From contig QANZ01053196.1 of NCBI GenBank assembly GCA_003254925.1, positions 47,376-111,375 of the forward strand: a DNA stretch of 64,000 bases. Reading direction: 5' to 3'. The notes beneath the pieces were generated by a model. It was not told where the DNA came from. It ran no database searches and was given only the letters and a program-made list of their open reading frames with translations. Origin of the DNA: Chamaecrista fasciculata. Lineage: Eukaryota; Streptophyta; Magnoliopsida; Fabales; Fabaceae. Numbering within the stretch: the first letter of the stretch is position 1; the number at the start of each line of letters is the position of its first letter. The translations under genes and the position numbers were made by a program. Below are positions 36,912 to 47,273 of this stretch, piece after piece.

Positions 36912-37231
36912 CTATGAAGCATGGATACTTTATTTTAATAGCGTGTCGCTGTGTCAGACACGTATTCGTGTCTGACACCCGACACCCACACGACACATAT
37001 TCATAATTTTTAGAATATAATATCAATTTTTTGTGACTTTATCATGACAAACAATTGAAAATAATATCACATATAACATATATTATGAATAGATATTGTA
37101 ATTTTTAAAGTTTTCATCAAAATTTATAATTTTTTAATTATTTATATATTTAAATATATGCTGTGTCGTGTCGTATAATTTTAAGAATCTAATGTGTCAA
37201 TGTGTCTCCGTGTCAGTGTCCATACTTCATA
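36912..37231. mobile_element. hAT-like MITE, copy 2
   Basis: Starts CTATGAAGCATGGATAC and ends GTGTCCATACTTCATA. Perfect 8-bp duplication TATATAGT (36904-36911, 37232-37239). Same family as 30013-30339. The paralogous site near 46510 lacks the element, so the insertion followed the segmental duplication. Confidence 0.85.
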
Positions 37232-37300
37232 TATATAGTATATAGTCAATGAATTCATTCAAATTATATCCGTCCAAATTAAAGAACAGGTACCTTTTAA

Positions 37301-37828
37301 ATTTTTTTTTAAAAAAAACATCAAAGTCAAATTACATTATAGAAAAGCCAAGCCACACTTGCATTCATTCAAATAACACAAATCTAATAATACATGAAGG
37401 ATAATTTGCAAACAATATTGAACTAAGCAAACAAATAAAAGCGCAACTGATCCTATGTTGAAAGTATCCTCAGGATGAAAATTATAACCGATCTTGGTGT
37501 TGCCAACAAAACATTTTTCCATAAATTTGACGGTATATCGAAAGCTTTTCGGCATAGATGCTCATATCTAAGTCGATCTAGTATTGGAATAATTCTTTCA
37601 TAAAAAAAGAGTAGAACCGGAAATAGATATGGAGAAAACCGCCACCCAACTTGGTGGACTGAATTGAAGATCTAACTTATTCAATTAAAAAACTAAAACA
37701 AAAAAATGTCAAATAAGAAAGAATTGTAATTAAAACGATCCCTCTCTATAAAACTAAAAAGCAAGAAGAACCTGTGTAAAGAAATCCACAGGAAGACGGA
37801 GAGAAACCACTAGCAGTTGTGAAGCCCA
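37301..37828 (-). mobile_element. Probable retroposed insertion with poly(A)-like end
   Basis: Present here but missing from the paralogous position near 46645 (CTTTTAACTTTTAATAAAAGC). The left end is a T-run followed by an A-run, reading as an A-tail on the minus strand, and TTTTAA occurs at both junctions. The minus strand has an open frame of 72 codons (37337-37555) that I do not recognise. A LINE fragment or retroposed transcript is possible. Confidence 0.35.
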
Positions 37829-38437
37829 TTTTAACTTTAATAAACTATTGAGTCTTATCAATCAAAAAATAAAATTTTGTCAGCCCCGTCACCCCTAGAA
37901 ATAATTAGACCATTACTAATTTAACTTCTCAATCCGTCAATCGTCACTATTATATTTTGAGAAATGTGGCATCATCTTTCATTGGCTCACACAAGATATA
38001 ACAAACTTGTGTCATAACTACCACTCTTCTTACAACTAATTACAGAGAACTCATGCTAGTTATGAATTATGATAACATAAACAACATACCTTTTTTCTTA
38101 AATAAAAAGGAATTGACAATGATGAGGAACTGCACATCAATTACTTTTTTTTTGGGGGGGTCTATACTGAACTGAACACTACCAAATAGAAAAGAAGGAT
38201 AGAACGCTGTTGTATTCATTTTTAGTTGTTACTGTCAAAGACTACAGATTCATCACTCATGTCTTACAAAAGAAATAAACTGAAATCTGGCCGAAGGTAG
38301 CGAAAGCAAGCAAGCGTTCCTTTTGGCAAAAAAAAAAAAACAGCAAGCATGCATTCATTCCTCAAGTTTCTTGTCAAGAAAGAATGTTTCCTTTTGGCCT
38401 CTTGTGCTAGCTCACTTCTCTTCTCCTTTCTCTACAA

Positions 38438-39280
38438 TGGCAGAGTTAATGTTAGTTTGAACATGTTGTTCGCTTTTCCACATTAGGTGTGGCATTGGAG
38501 ACATTAATGGTGGTCCCCTGACGAAGGCCAGGAGCAGAAGTTACTTGTTGTGCTGCCAATGCCTTTCTACTCATAATGCTATGTATATCAAACACTTCCT
38601 ATAATATTCATGCAGGACATGACCGACAGATAAGGACAAAAAATTGTAAAAGACAGGACACCTTGGCATCGATTGATCTTTATAAATTACACCAGTGAGA
38701 AAAGACTTTGATTATTGTTGTTGTTGTATCACAGACATATATGAATTTTGAAAATCTAGGCTATTGAAAATTGAATTGGTTCTCCTTTCTCCACACAGGA
38801 AAATTAACAAAAACCCTGTGCATTCCAAAGTAAAATATACTGCTTATTTAATTTGCCACTTGCTTTCCCGCCAATAAAAGCAACAGCAACAACAACAAAG
38901 ACGTGAATGTTGCTGGTTGCATGTAAGATGTATACATGAATCAGATGTGATATATCCTCAGAAAGCGAACTGATTACCTATAATTTGCTCTATTTGTTTA
39001 TTATTTCGGGAATTTATTCTGTGAAGATTCAACTTGAATTATTAGGCTCATGTGAAAACTAACAACAGAAAAGATAATCAACAACAATATATACATCATC
39101 CCCCAATCTAATTAGGAAAAAGTGGGCAGAAAGACGGCTCAAAGATTTGATATTATTCGAGATTAAAAATATATATATAGAGAGAGACTTGTAAGTATCT
39201 AGTTGCGAATTCAACATCAATGATAGATTTAGACTCCAAGCAGAATTCGTTTCATGTAAACTTGGAAAGGATGTTGGATT
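38438..39280 (-). pseudogene. Rab GTPase remnant (psi-1)
   Basis: Corresponds to the intact gene 47274-48637. The C-terminal codons (from about [10 protein letters not shown] to the end, 38440-38590) are present, but about 385 bp of exon 2, including WDTAGQE and the GNKSD guanine-binding motif, are deleted and joined to the intron. Exon 1 keeps only its 3' half (39195-39275); the P-loop half is replaced by the tandem array. The 3' flank (37850-38437) is well conserved with 46670-47260. Confidence 0.85.
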
Positions 39281-39289
39281 CAACCCCAA

Positions 39290-39745
39290 TGCTTAAGATA
39301 GTAGTGACGGTTCACAAAACTGCTTCTAAAGATATTAGCGATAGTTTGCAAAGTCGTTGTTAAAAACAATAGTGAAAATTTTCTAAATCACTACAGAAAA
39401 CATTAGCGACGATTTTCAAAACTGCTGCTTTAGAAAATAGCGACGGTTCACAAAATTGTTGCTAAAAACTATAACAACAACACCTAAAATCGCTACCAAA
39501 GATAATAGTGATGATTTTCAAAAACGCTGCTAAAGACAATGGTGACGATTCAAAAATTGTTGCTAAAGATAATAGTGAAAGTTTTCAAAGTTATCGCTGA
39601 AAATAGTAGCAAAGATTTTCAAATCCACTGCTTTAAACAATAGCAACGGTTCGCAAAACTGCTTATAAAAACAATAGCAACGGGCCAACAACGCCTAAAT
39701 TCGCAACTAAAAGCAATAGCTATGGTTCGCAAAAAGAAGTAGATT
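39290..39745. repeat. Tandem repeat array, unit 2 copy
   Basis: About thirteen degenerate monomers of the same family as 31321-31990. Individual phrases align in order with the unit 1 array (GTTCACAAAACTGCTTCTAAAGATATTAG.., then AACAACACCTAAAATCGCTACC, then the closing AAAGAAGTAGATTGTG), so the arrays are copies made by the segmental duplication. Confidence 0.8.
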
Positions 39746-40305
39746 GTGAGAATTATATGTTTTGGAACTAATATATTATACGTTTATATAATTCATTTAA
39801 AATAGCTTCTAAAAAGAATACTCTATATATTACATTAAAAAAATAAATTATATAATAGAGACACTTGTTTAACTAACATTATATAAATATAAATGGTTAC
39901 TTCTTCATAAAACTGTAAGTCAAAAGAAAGAAAGTGCATATGATAATGGGAGAGGAGACAATAAAGATTGATCCAATTAATAATAGAGTTAGTTCATAAT
40001 TCATAAAATTATGAGATTTATTTTTATTGTTAATGTTAGAGTCTTTTTACTTGAGCATCTCACAATTTTATTTAAACATTTATAGAATTTGGAGGTAAAT
40101 CCTAACTTCAATGAATTTTTAAGAAATTGAAACTCAATTCATCTAAATTTTTTTAAAAGAAAAATAAGAGAGCAGAGGACTTTAACAAATTAAACCTAGA
40201 TAGAGAGGATGAAGCCAAGATATAGTTAACTAATAAGTGTTAGCAAATAACAACATTTACGGTTTCTTTTGTTTTTTGTTTTTTTTTTTTTTTTTTGCCT
40301 AAAAC
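39746..40305. other. NPF 3' flank, unit 2
   Basis: No gene. Aligns with 27131-27560 and in part with 32000-32600. Ends in a T-run just before an LTR-like insertion. Confidence 0.5.
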
Positions 40306-40585
40306 TGTTAGGATTTTTGGGAGGAAGAAACAAGGAAGCTCTCATAAATTTGTTTTTTTTTTCATTAATTGAAATGAAGTGAAGCTTATAAATAGGCATA
40401 CATAATAAATCTCAAATTTCATTTAAAACTCCTTAAAATTTACTACTTGCTAACAAACTCACAATTAAATAACTATAATAACCAAAATAAATCAAGTCCT
40501 CCAAGACTCGGTCAATAGCTTAACTACTCCCCAATTTTTGAATTACTAACATTAACAATAATAATAATGCTAATTATTCCTAACA
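40306..40585 (+). mobile_element. 280-bp LTR-like insertion (small solo LTR)
   Basis: Starts TGTTAGGATTTTTGGGAG and ends ATTATTCCTAACA (TG..CA with inverted TGTTAGGA/TCCTAACA ends). Flanks are AAAAC and AAAAT, matching at four of five bases. A TATAAATA promoter-like motif lies at ~40389. The paralogous site at ~32600 (TTCTTGAAAATAACAACC) lacks it. Confidence 0.7.
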
Positions 40586-40658
40586 AAAATAACAACCATT
40601 ACTTGCTTACAATTTTTGTGTTCATCTCAAAATACAATAAAATGTAGGTAGCCCATAA

Positions 40659-43600
40659 TTATTTATCAATTCTACTCATGATACCATTATCCTGCAGGCA
40701 TTGATCATGATCAGGTTCCACCATCAACATTCTCTTATGTACAGTCTTATAAGTATACCTCTTCGCCAACAACACATAGAAACACAGATTCACAGCATTC
40801 ATGCAAGCCAACAACCAATACCACCGGTCTAACCGACTTGACGTTATGTCCTTCCCAATCCACCCTCTCCCATTGTTGTTTTTCCCCGTCACACGATTCA
40901 CCACCGTAATCAAAAAGCTATTTATAAACATTCCCACCCCAATCACACTAAGATACAAAGCCATCCCCAAGCTCCTCATGCTATCAGGAACTTGATCATA
41001 GAAATACTCTTGCAATCCCACCAAAGCAAAAGCATCTGTCAGCCCAAACAATAAATTTTGCGGTACCTGCCATAACACACTCATCTTACGACTCGTCGTT
41101 TGATGTTGTCTCTTGGATTCCACTAACGCCGCCACGGCCAACGCCACGACGGATAGAGCGAACCCCACGCCGATCCTCTGTAAAATGGTGATGCCTCTTT
41201 CGTTTCCGGTGAGTTTTCGGAGAAATGGGACAAGGATCTTGTCGTATATTGGGACGAAGATCATGGTGGTGAGGGCTCCGACGGATGCGATGGATGCTGG
41301 CGGGATTTTGAGAGTGTGGGTGATGTGTAAGTTAGAAGCAGCTGCTTGTTTAACGAACAGAGTTGTGATTTGGGATATGCTGATTCCGAATGTTACAGAA
41401 GCTAGCCATATGGGAATGACATTAAGTATCAATTTTGCTTCCTCTACTCTTCTTATTGTTGCTAATCTCCATGAACTCGCTTTCACATTTGTCTCTTCAA
41501 TTATCGCTGCCTTGTCCAAAAACCTGAATCATATTTGTATTTAAACACATCAGCGTCTGTTATGGCCACGTCAGCTTTTTTGTAACGACAATATGACGGA
41601 GGGATCAATTAGTTAGGCGTTTCAAAAATTCGGGGACCGGCTTGTACACTGAGTAAAATTCAGGGACCTATTTGCCAGCGCATCCAAATTTCAAGGACCG
41701 GCTTGCTAGTTTACTCAAAAAATATTCATAAGTTAATATTACCATAATTGAAATATTTAATTATAGAGAGTGACATCTTAAGGAATTCAATATTATCTTT
41801 GGGAGATTAATTGAACAACAATAACCTTTTAAGGATTAAAATGGGCCCAAGCCCGCGGGCCCGGCCCGGCCCGGCCCGCTAAATGGGCGGTCTTGGGCTT
41901 TAAAATATAAGCCTGTTTAAATGCGGGCTTAAATGGGCGGGCTACCCGCGGGCTTAAACAGGCTTTTATTTTTTTTTAAAAAAAAAAACTGGGCCTGTCA
42001 ACAAAAAAATAAATCTGCACTAAATAGTAAAAAAAAAATTTTGTCAAAAAAAAATACATATTTGGCCCAATTATTGTTTTTGGCCTGTTGGCAAAAAAAA
42101 TATTTTTAGCCCAAAACAAATATAGTTTTACCAAAAAAATAGTTTTAATTAAAAAAAAAGCCCACGGACCGGCTCATTTAGCCCGCAGGCTTTGACGGGC
42201 GGCCCGCGAACATCGTTTCCGTGGACCGTTTTTAAACGGGCCGGCCCGCCCCAGCCTGCCAAGAGGCAGGCCCATTGCGGGCCTGGCCCGTTGACACCCC
42301 TAAGGATTAATTAAGTACAAATAACTTTAGGTGTCAAGGGCTAAAATGATGTGAGACCAAATTGAAACTTTTTGTAAAGATATAAAACTAAAATTACAAC
42401 AAAAAAAAATATAAAACCCATTGAGACCAAATTTACACTCGGGCTAAAATAAAATTAATGGGACTCAGGATAAGTATAGTTCAAACTCTATAGACTATGA
42501 AACTTGAGCCTTTCCTTAAAAAAAAAAAAATAGGCCCCACTTTTATAAATAAAAAGAAATTAAATTAACGACTGAAAGAGATCACTGAGTGCTTATTAGC
42601 ATTATCCACAGTTTACCAGATGGAAATGACTAAATTTAGTAAAACTAACCTCCCTATACTAACTCCTATAATTTTTAAAACCAAGCATATAAATTAAAAT
42701 TTCAAGTACCAATGCAAGTTGTCACATGTTATATTATATATTTATAAGGATTAATTTATATATTTACTCTATTTTATGCGAAACACCATATTCTGAGTGC
42801 ATGTCTACTTTTGTTATACCTGAACTTGCTGGTAGTATGGGTAAAACGGCTTGATTGGAATTTGTGTGAGTTAGGACCTTGATACAAAAGAGCAGGATTT
42901 GAGGGACAAGGTAACTTCCTTTTCTTCATGGCTGCAATGAAGACCTGCAAAAATGGTTTAAAAGGGTTTCCTTCTGGGCTCTTGTACCTATAAAGACGTT
43001 TCCCCATATAAAAAGCTAAGACAGTAAGAGCCATTAGAGAAGTGAGGCCAAGATTGGCTACACCCCAGCTCACATTATCTTCTACAGAAACAACCACTGT
43101 TGCGCCAAGCACCAATGCAAAGCACAAAAAGAAGTTCCACCAATTGAAAAAAGACATCTTCTTTATTCTCTCTTCTGAGTGGTGTTCATCAAATTGATCT
43201 GCCCCGAAACTCTGTAAGCATGGCTTATACCCTCCCGTGCCCACCGCGATGCAGTACAGTGCAAGGAACAGAACCACTTCGTGAACCATCCTAGGTTCCT
43301 TACATGTAGTTTTGCCACTGCATGGCTTTAGACTTGGTATTAATTGAGACATAGTCAACATGCCTAACCCCTGCTTTGACATAAACAAATCAAAGAAAGA
43401 TGAGTTTTGATTTATAAGGTGAATTCCATTTTGGTCCTCAAAAATTTTGTTTTAGTTCTCAAAATTAGTGGGACATATACAAAAAAAGACCTATGGAGCT
43501 CCTGATATGTGGAGTGAACCAAATGACTTTTAATCCTATAATTTAGAAAAGGGGAAGAATAAAGAAAATTATTCAGAAATGTTTATCTATTAATAATCTA

Positions 43601-44325
43601 ACTATAGACATATGCAAAGATTGAACATGTCAGCATTAGTTGAACATGTCTCTCTCTACCTCTTCTGTATTTTTCTAAAATGCACAATAAAATGTAGACA
43701 ATAAGAATGCCGAGGATCCACTTCCCAGGAAAAGACTTTGGTTGTTGTTGTTGTTGTTGTTTTAGTTCTCAAAATTGAAGACCAAAATAGAATTCACCCT
43801 ATAGTTTGAAGACTAAAATGAGGTTTTTAGGCTTTTAATTAATTTTGATGAGAAAATTGAAGTTGCTTACCAAAAGGTATACGAAGGATGAAAACAGAAC
43901 CATGTGGTAACGACCTGTGTAGGCATCAGCAACAAATCCTCCAAGGAGAGGAAGAAGTGTGGTGGTTCCGGTCCAGTAGTTGACATTCTTGGCTGCTGTT
44001 TGTAGGTCTTGATGAATCACTTGTGTGAGATAGGTGATGAGATTTGTTGCTATCCCAAAAAAGGTCATTCTTTCAATCAACTCAATTGCTGCATCATGAT
44101 CGAGTGCACCACCAATTTCAAAAATGAAAAGCTACAATTAAATATAATACTACAATTAATGAATGAACTGAACTCACTGAGGACGAAGAGAGAAGCTTTC
44201 CAAACACCAGTAGAGGCACGTAGAGGAAGTCTGCCTTTATGATCCACTGATTCATCAAGCACCCATTTGTCCTCTTCTCTCTCTTTACCTCCCATTTTGT
44301 TCTCCATATCCATATCTGGCTTCAT
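40659..44325 (-). CDS. NPF5: NPF5 (NRT1/PTR family) proton-coupled transporter, intact copy
   Basis: A 12-helix membrane transporter of the NRT1/PTR family; the substrate (nitrate, peptide or other small solute) cannot be told from sequence. Four exons with GT-AG junctions and continuous phase: complement of 44178-44325, 43871-44088, 42820-43370 and 40659-41523, giving 593 residues, a normal length. Visible motifs: the ExxER proton-coupling motif (ELIER, residues ~52-56), GTGGYKPCLQSFGADQFD, SFFNWWNFF, and GLQEYFYDQVPDSMRSLG in the C-terminal half. Best match from memory is Arabidopsis NPF5.6/NPF5.7 (At2g37900, At3g53960). The start ATG at 44325 is followed by a second in-frame Met (MKPDMDMEN). 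Intron 3 carries a GC-rich hAT-like insertion. The damaged paralogue is at 32672-34832. Confidence 0.93.
41839..42301. mobile_element. GC-rich hAT-like MITE in NPF intron 3
   Basis: A 463-bp GC-rich block (GGGCCCGGCCCGGCCC.. to ..GGCCCGTTGACACCCCT) inside AT-rich intron sequence. It is flanked by a perfect 8-bp duplication AAGGATTA (41831-41838, 42302-42309), as for hAT insertions. The ends are inverted GGCCC-rich sequences; the outermost bases of the left end have diverged. The paralogous intron (33270-33397) lacks it. Confidence 0.8.
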
Positions 44326-44390
44326 GTGAGGAAAGATGGATGATGATGATGAAGAACTAGAAGGTTGTTATATAGGGAATTGAAGGAGAG

Positions 44391-44811
44391 GGAGTCACAT
44401 ACATTTATCCTCAAAGTTTGAACTGAGTGCGGTTATTGGGTACAAGACAATGAATCTTTTCACATAAGATTTGATGCAATTGAAGAGAACCTTATTACCT
44501 TAAGGACAGCGAGGATTCATTAGAACTAACATGCTTTTAGACTCTATAAACGTTAATAGAGATAAATGGTCTACTAAGGTTCTCACTTCTCACATCAATA
44601 GCGGAAAAAGACTCGTTATAAGACTTTTAGTTTTTAACTGGCACGCAGAAAGAGTTAGCAATTAATTTATTTATGAAGGGGCTCGTGGAATTGACGTTGC
44701 AAAGTTTGGCTGATTTCTCAAGGGAACGAATGCTTCACAGCACTACTTTAATAGAATCATAAATGCTCCTTTGTTCTCAAATAATTGAATTCGATTCTCT
44801 TATATAATTAA
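44391..44811. other. NPF promoter flank and junction to the third unit
   Basis: No gene. The left part is the 5' flank of the NPF gene. From ~44630 the sequence aligns with the left ends of units 1 and 2 (TTATTTATGAAGGGGCT, GACGTTGCAA-GTTTGGCTGA). Confidence 0.5.
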
Positions 44812-45209
44812 GGCTAAAGTGCACTTTTGGTCCCATAACTTTGACAAAAGTTTTAATTTGGTCCCATAACTTTTTTGGTTACAATTTTGGTCCCATAACT
44901 TCTAAAAATGTCTCACCGTTGGTCCCAAACTGATTTACATCTGTCCCATCACTTCACCCATATTTGTCATGTCATCATCAACTCAGTATGTCAGATCATC
45001 TTTAGCAGCAGATAATGGATGGAAATCGGTATTGGGACCAACGGTGAGACGTTTTCAAAAGTTATGGGACCAAAATTGCAACAAAAAAAGTTATGAGACC
45101 AAATTGAGACTTTTTGCCAAAGTTATGGGACCAAAATTGCAACAAAAAAAGTTATGGGACCAAATTGAAACCTTTGCCAAAGTTATGGGACCAAAAGTGC
45201 ACTTTAGCC
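44812..45209. mobile_element. Mutator-like foldback MITE with perfect 9-bp target duplication
   Basis: Begins GGCTAAAGTGCACTTTTGG and ends CCAAAAGTGCACTTTAGCC. The inner sequence alternates 'ttggtcccataact' and its complement. Flanked by TATAATTAA on both sides (44803-44811, 45210-45218), a perfect 9-bp duplication diagnostic of Mutator-like insertion. Units 1 and 2 have an empty site (TTTTATATTAATGTACG). Confidence 0.9.
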
Positions 45210-45354
45210 TATAATTAATGTACTATAGTTTCATCATGTATAAAAAATGGCTAGAATTCAGTCAAAAACCCATTCCCTTGATTTATGAATGCTTTTTTTG
45301 GGTCAAAAATCAAAATACACTTGGCATTCTGTGCTGATTTTCCTAGTTTCAGGT

Positions 45355-45940
45355 TGATGAACTAGGTTCTGGCCGGGGGTCATTGCCTGGTTCAGATAAG
45401 GCAACTCTGGGTTGAAGGTTACCCGCAAGACAATGAACACACAAGGTGGCCCTACGATTCACCTCTGATGCTTAAGTTAGTAAGGGTTATGTGCTCAATA
45501 ATGTCAATTGACTAAGTAGAGAGCATACCTTTTTCCAGTGTGAAGAGTTAACCTTTTATACTGGCTGAGGGCAATCTGGTGTGATCTTGCCATAAATGCC
45601 TGGATCCTTGATTGTGATCCTAGCTGATTTGATTGTGATCCTTGGCTCCCACGTAATTTTCTTTTCTGTGAAAGGTGCCTGATGGCTAAGGCGTTAGCAA
45701 GGGAAAGGATCTCTGAGTGATTTGCCTTGATTGACAGCGGATCTTGATCGATCCCTGATTGGTTCTTGATTGATTCGGGGAATGTTTCCTTATTCCTTGT
45801 TCCGTGGGCGCCCACGCCCTTCGTGATTATGGGCGTCCACACCTCGACTAAATATAGGGCGTTCTCGCCCTTACAACCCATCTAGTGGGTTTGTGGCATA
45901 CTGGGCCAAGGACACCCTTTGCCAATTGGGCTTATTATCA
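45355..45940. mobile_element. 586-bp solo LTR with 5-bp target duplication
   Basis: Starts TGATGAACTAGGTTCTGG and ends GGGCTTATTATCA (TG..CA; TGATGA/TTATCA ends). Perfect CAGGT duplications at 45350-45354 and 45941-45945. Less AT-rich than its surroundings, with GGGCGTCCAC/GGGCGCCCAC repeats. A 125-codon minus frame inside (45504-45881) has no similarity. The unit 1 site (near 30815) is empty. Transcription direction is undetermined. Confidence 0.85.
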
Positions 45941-45945
45941 CAGGT

Positions 45946-47273
45946 ATCGAGTAAGCTAAGCTGAAATTTCAATATTTAATTTTCGAATATGGTTATAAAA
46001 TGTCCACCAACTATGTAATGCCTCAGTCCAGATGCTCTGTAATTGTTATTCTTAGAAGTTCTTTGTAATTAATTGCAGAAGCTAACAAAATGACCAGTGA
46101 AATGAATAAAATGCACTACTTTAATTAAGTTCATTTCATCCACATAGATGTAAAGAAATTGATTAATTACAGAGAAATGCATAGGCTTCAGTTACAGAAA
46201 ATTCGTTTTGATAATGTCTTACATGCCCTAAATACTTAAGTGATCCAAGTTTATAACTTTATTATCAAAAGATTATATAGAATTACGAGAGCAATTAAGC
46301 AAATTAATCAACTAACTCCACTCCAAGTTAATTTTTGGCCATACATATTAGTTTTGTTGGGTGTCGCCGTGTAGCCTCTACAGTGTTTTGGGTGTGTGTG
46401 TGAAGTAAGAAAAAAGAAATTGAAGTAGAAAAAGTAGAACCGCAGGACACAATTACGTTTATTCCCAGAAGATTTGACACCAAACTCGCATTTTCCCTAG
46501 TCTGCATATCATGATATATAATCAATGAATCCATTCAAATGAATTTGAGATAAAGTTTTCCAACCATAAATTTCTAGGATTCTTGCAATAATTAAACACT
46601 TTTGTTTCCTACAAAGGTTCCATTACTTTACCGTCCAAAGAACAGGTGCCTTTTAACTTTTAATAAAAGCTATTGAGTCTTATCAATCAAAAAAATAAAT
46701 TTTTGTGAGCACCCCTCGAAATTATTTAGACCATTACTAATTTAACTTCTCAATCCGTCAATCGTCACTATTATATTTTGAGAAATGTGGCATCATCTTT
46801 CATTGGCTCAAACAAGATATGACATACTTGTGTCATAACTACCACCACTCCTACATCTAATTACAGAGTACTCATGCTAGTTAAGATAACATACACAACA
46901 TACCCCTTTTTTTTTATAAACTAAAAGGAATTGACAATGGTGAGGAACTGCGCTTCAAATACTTTTTTGTTTTGGTGGGTGTCTAAACTGAACTGAACAC
47001 TACCAAATAGAAAAGAAGGATAGAACACTGTTGTATTCATTTTCAGTAGTTACTGTCAAAGACTACAGATCCATCACTCATGTCTTACAGAAGAAATAAA
47101 CTGAAATCTGGCCGAGGGTAGCAAAAGCAAGCAAGCGTTCCTTTTGGCCAAAAAAAAGAAAAAAGCAAGCATGCATTCATTCCTCAAGTTTCTTTTCAAG
47201 AGAGAATGTTTCTTTTTGGCCTCTTGTGCTAGCTCACCTCTCTTCTCCTTTCTCTACAAAGGCGGAATTAATG
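45946..47273. other. Rab 3' flank, no gene
   Basis: Sequence from 46440 onwards is shared with unit 2 (36800-36910 and 37250-38437). It includes a short frame at 46328-46534 without similarity. Nothing else seen. Confidence 0.4.

Larger units (their letters stand above)
36620..44390 (-). repeat. Segmental duplication unit 2
   Basis: Carries, from left to right, a leader segment (36627-36910, ~matching 30590-30800), Rab 3' flank and Rab remnant (37850-39280), tandem array (39290-39745), NPF 3' flank and the intact NPF gene. The leader continues into sequence shared with 46440-46540 (CAGAAGATTTGACTCCAAACTC), linking it to the unit with the intact Rab gene. Confidence 0.8.

Noticed and set aside
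40801-41544. Plus-strand frames across the NPF exons (also 32817-33401)
   Set aside because: They are antisense to a spliced, family-matching gene and carry no similarity of their own.
45504-45881. 125-codon minus-strand frame
   Set aside because: It lies wholly inside a solo LTR with defined ends and target duplication and has no recognisable similarity.
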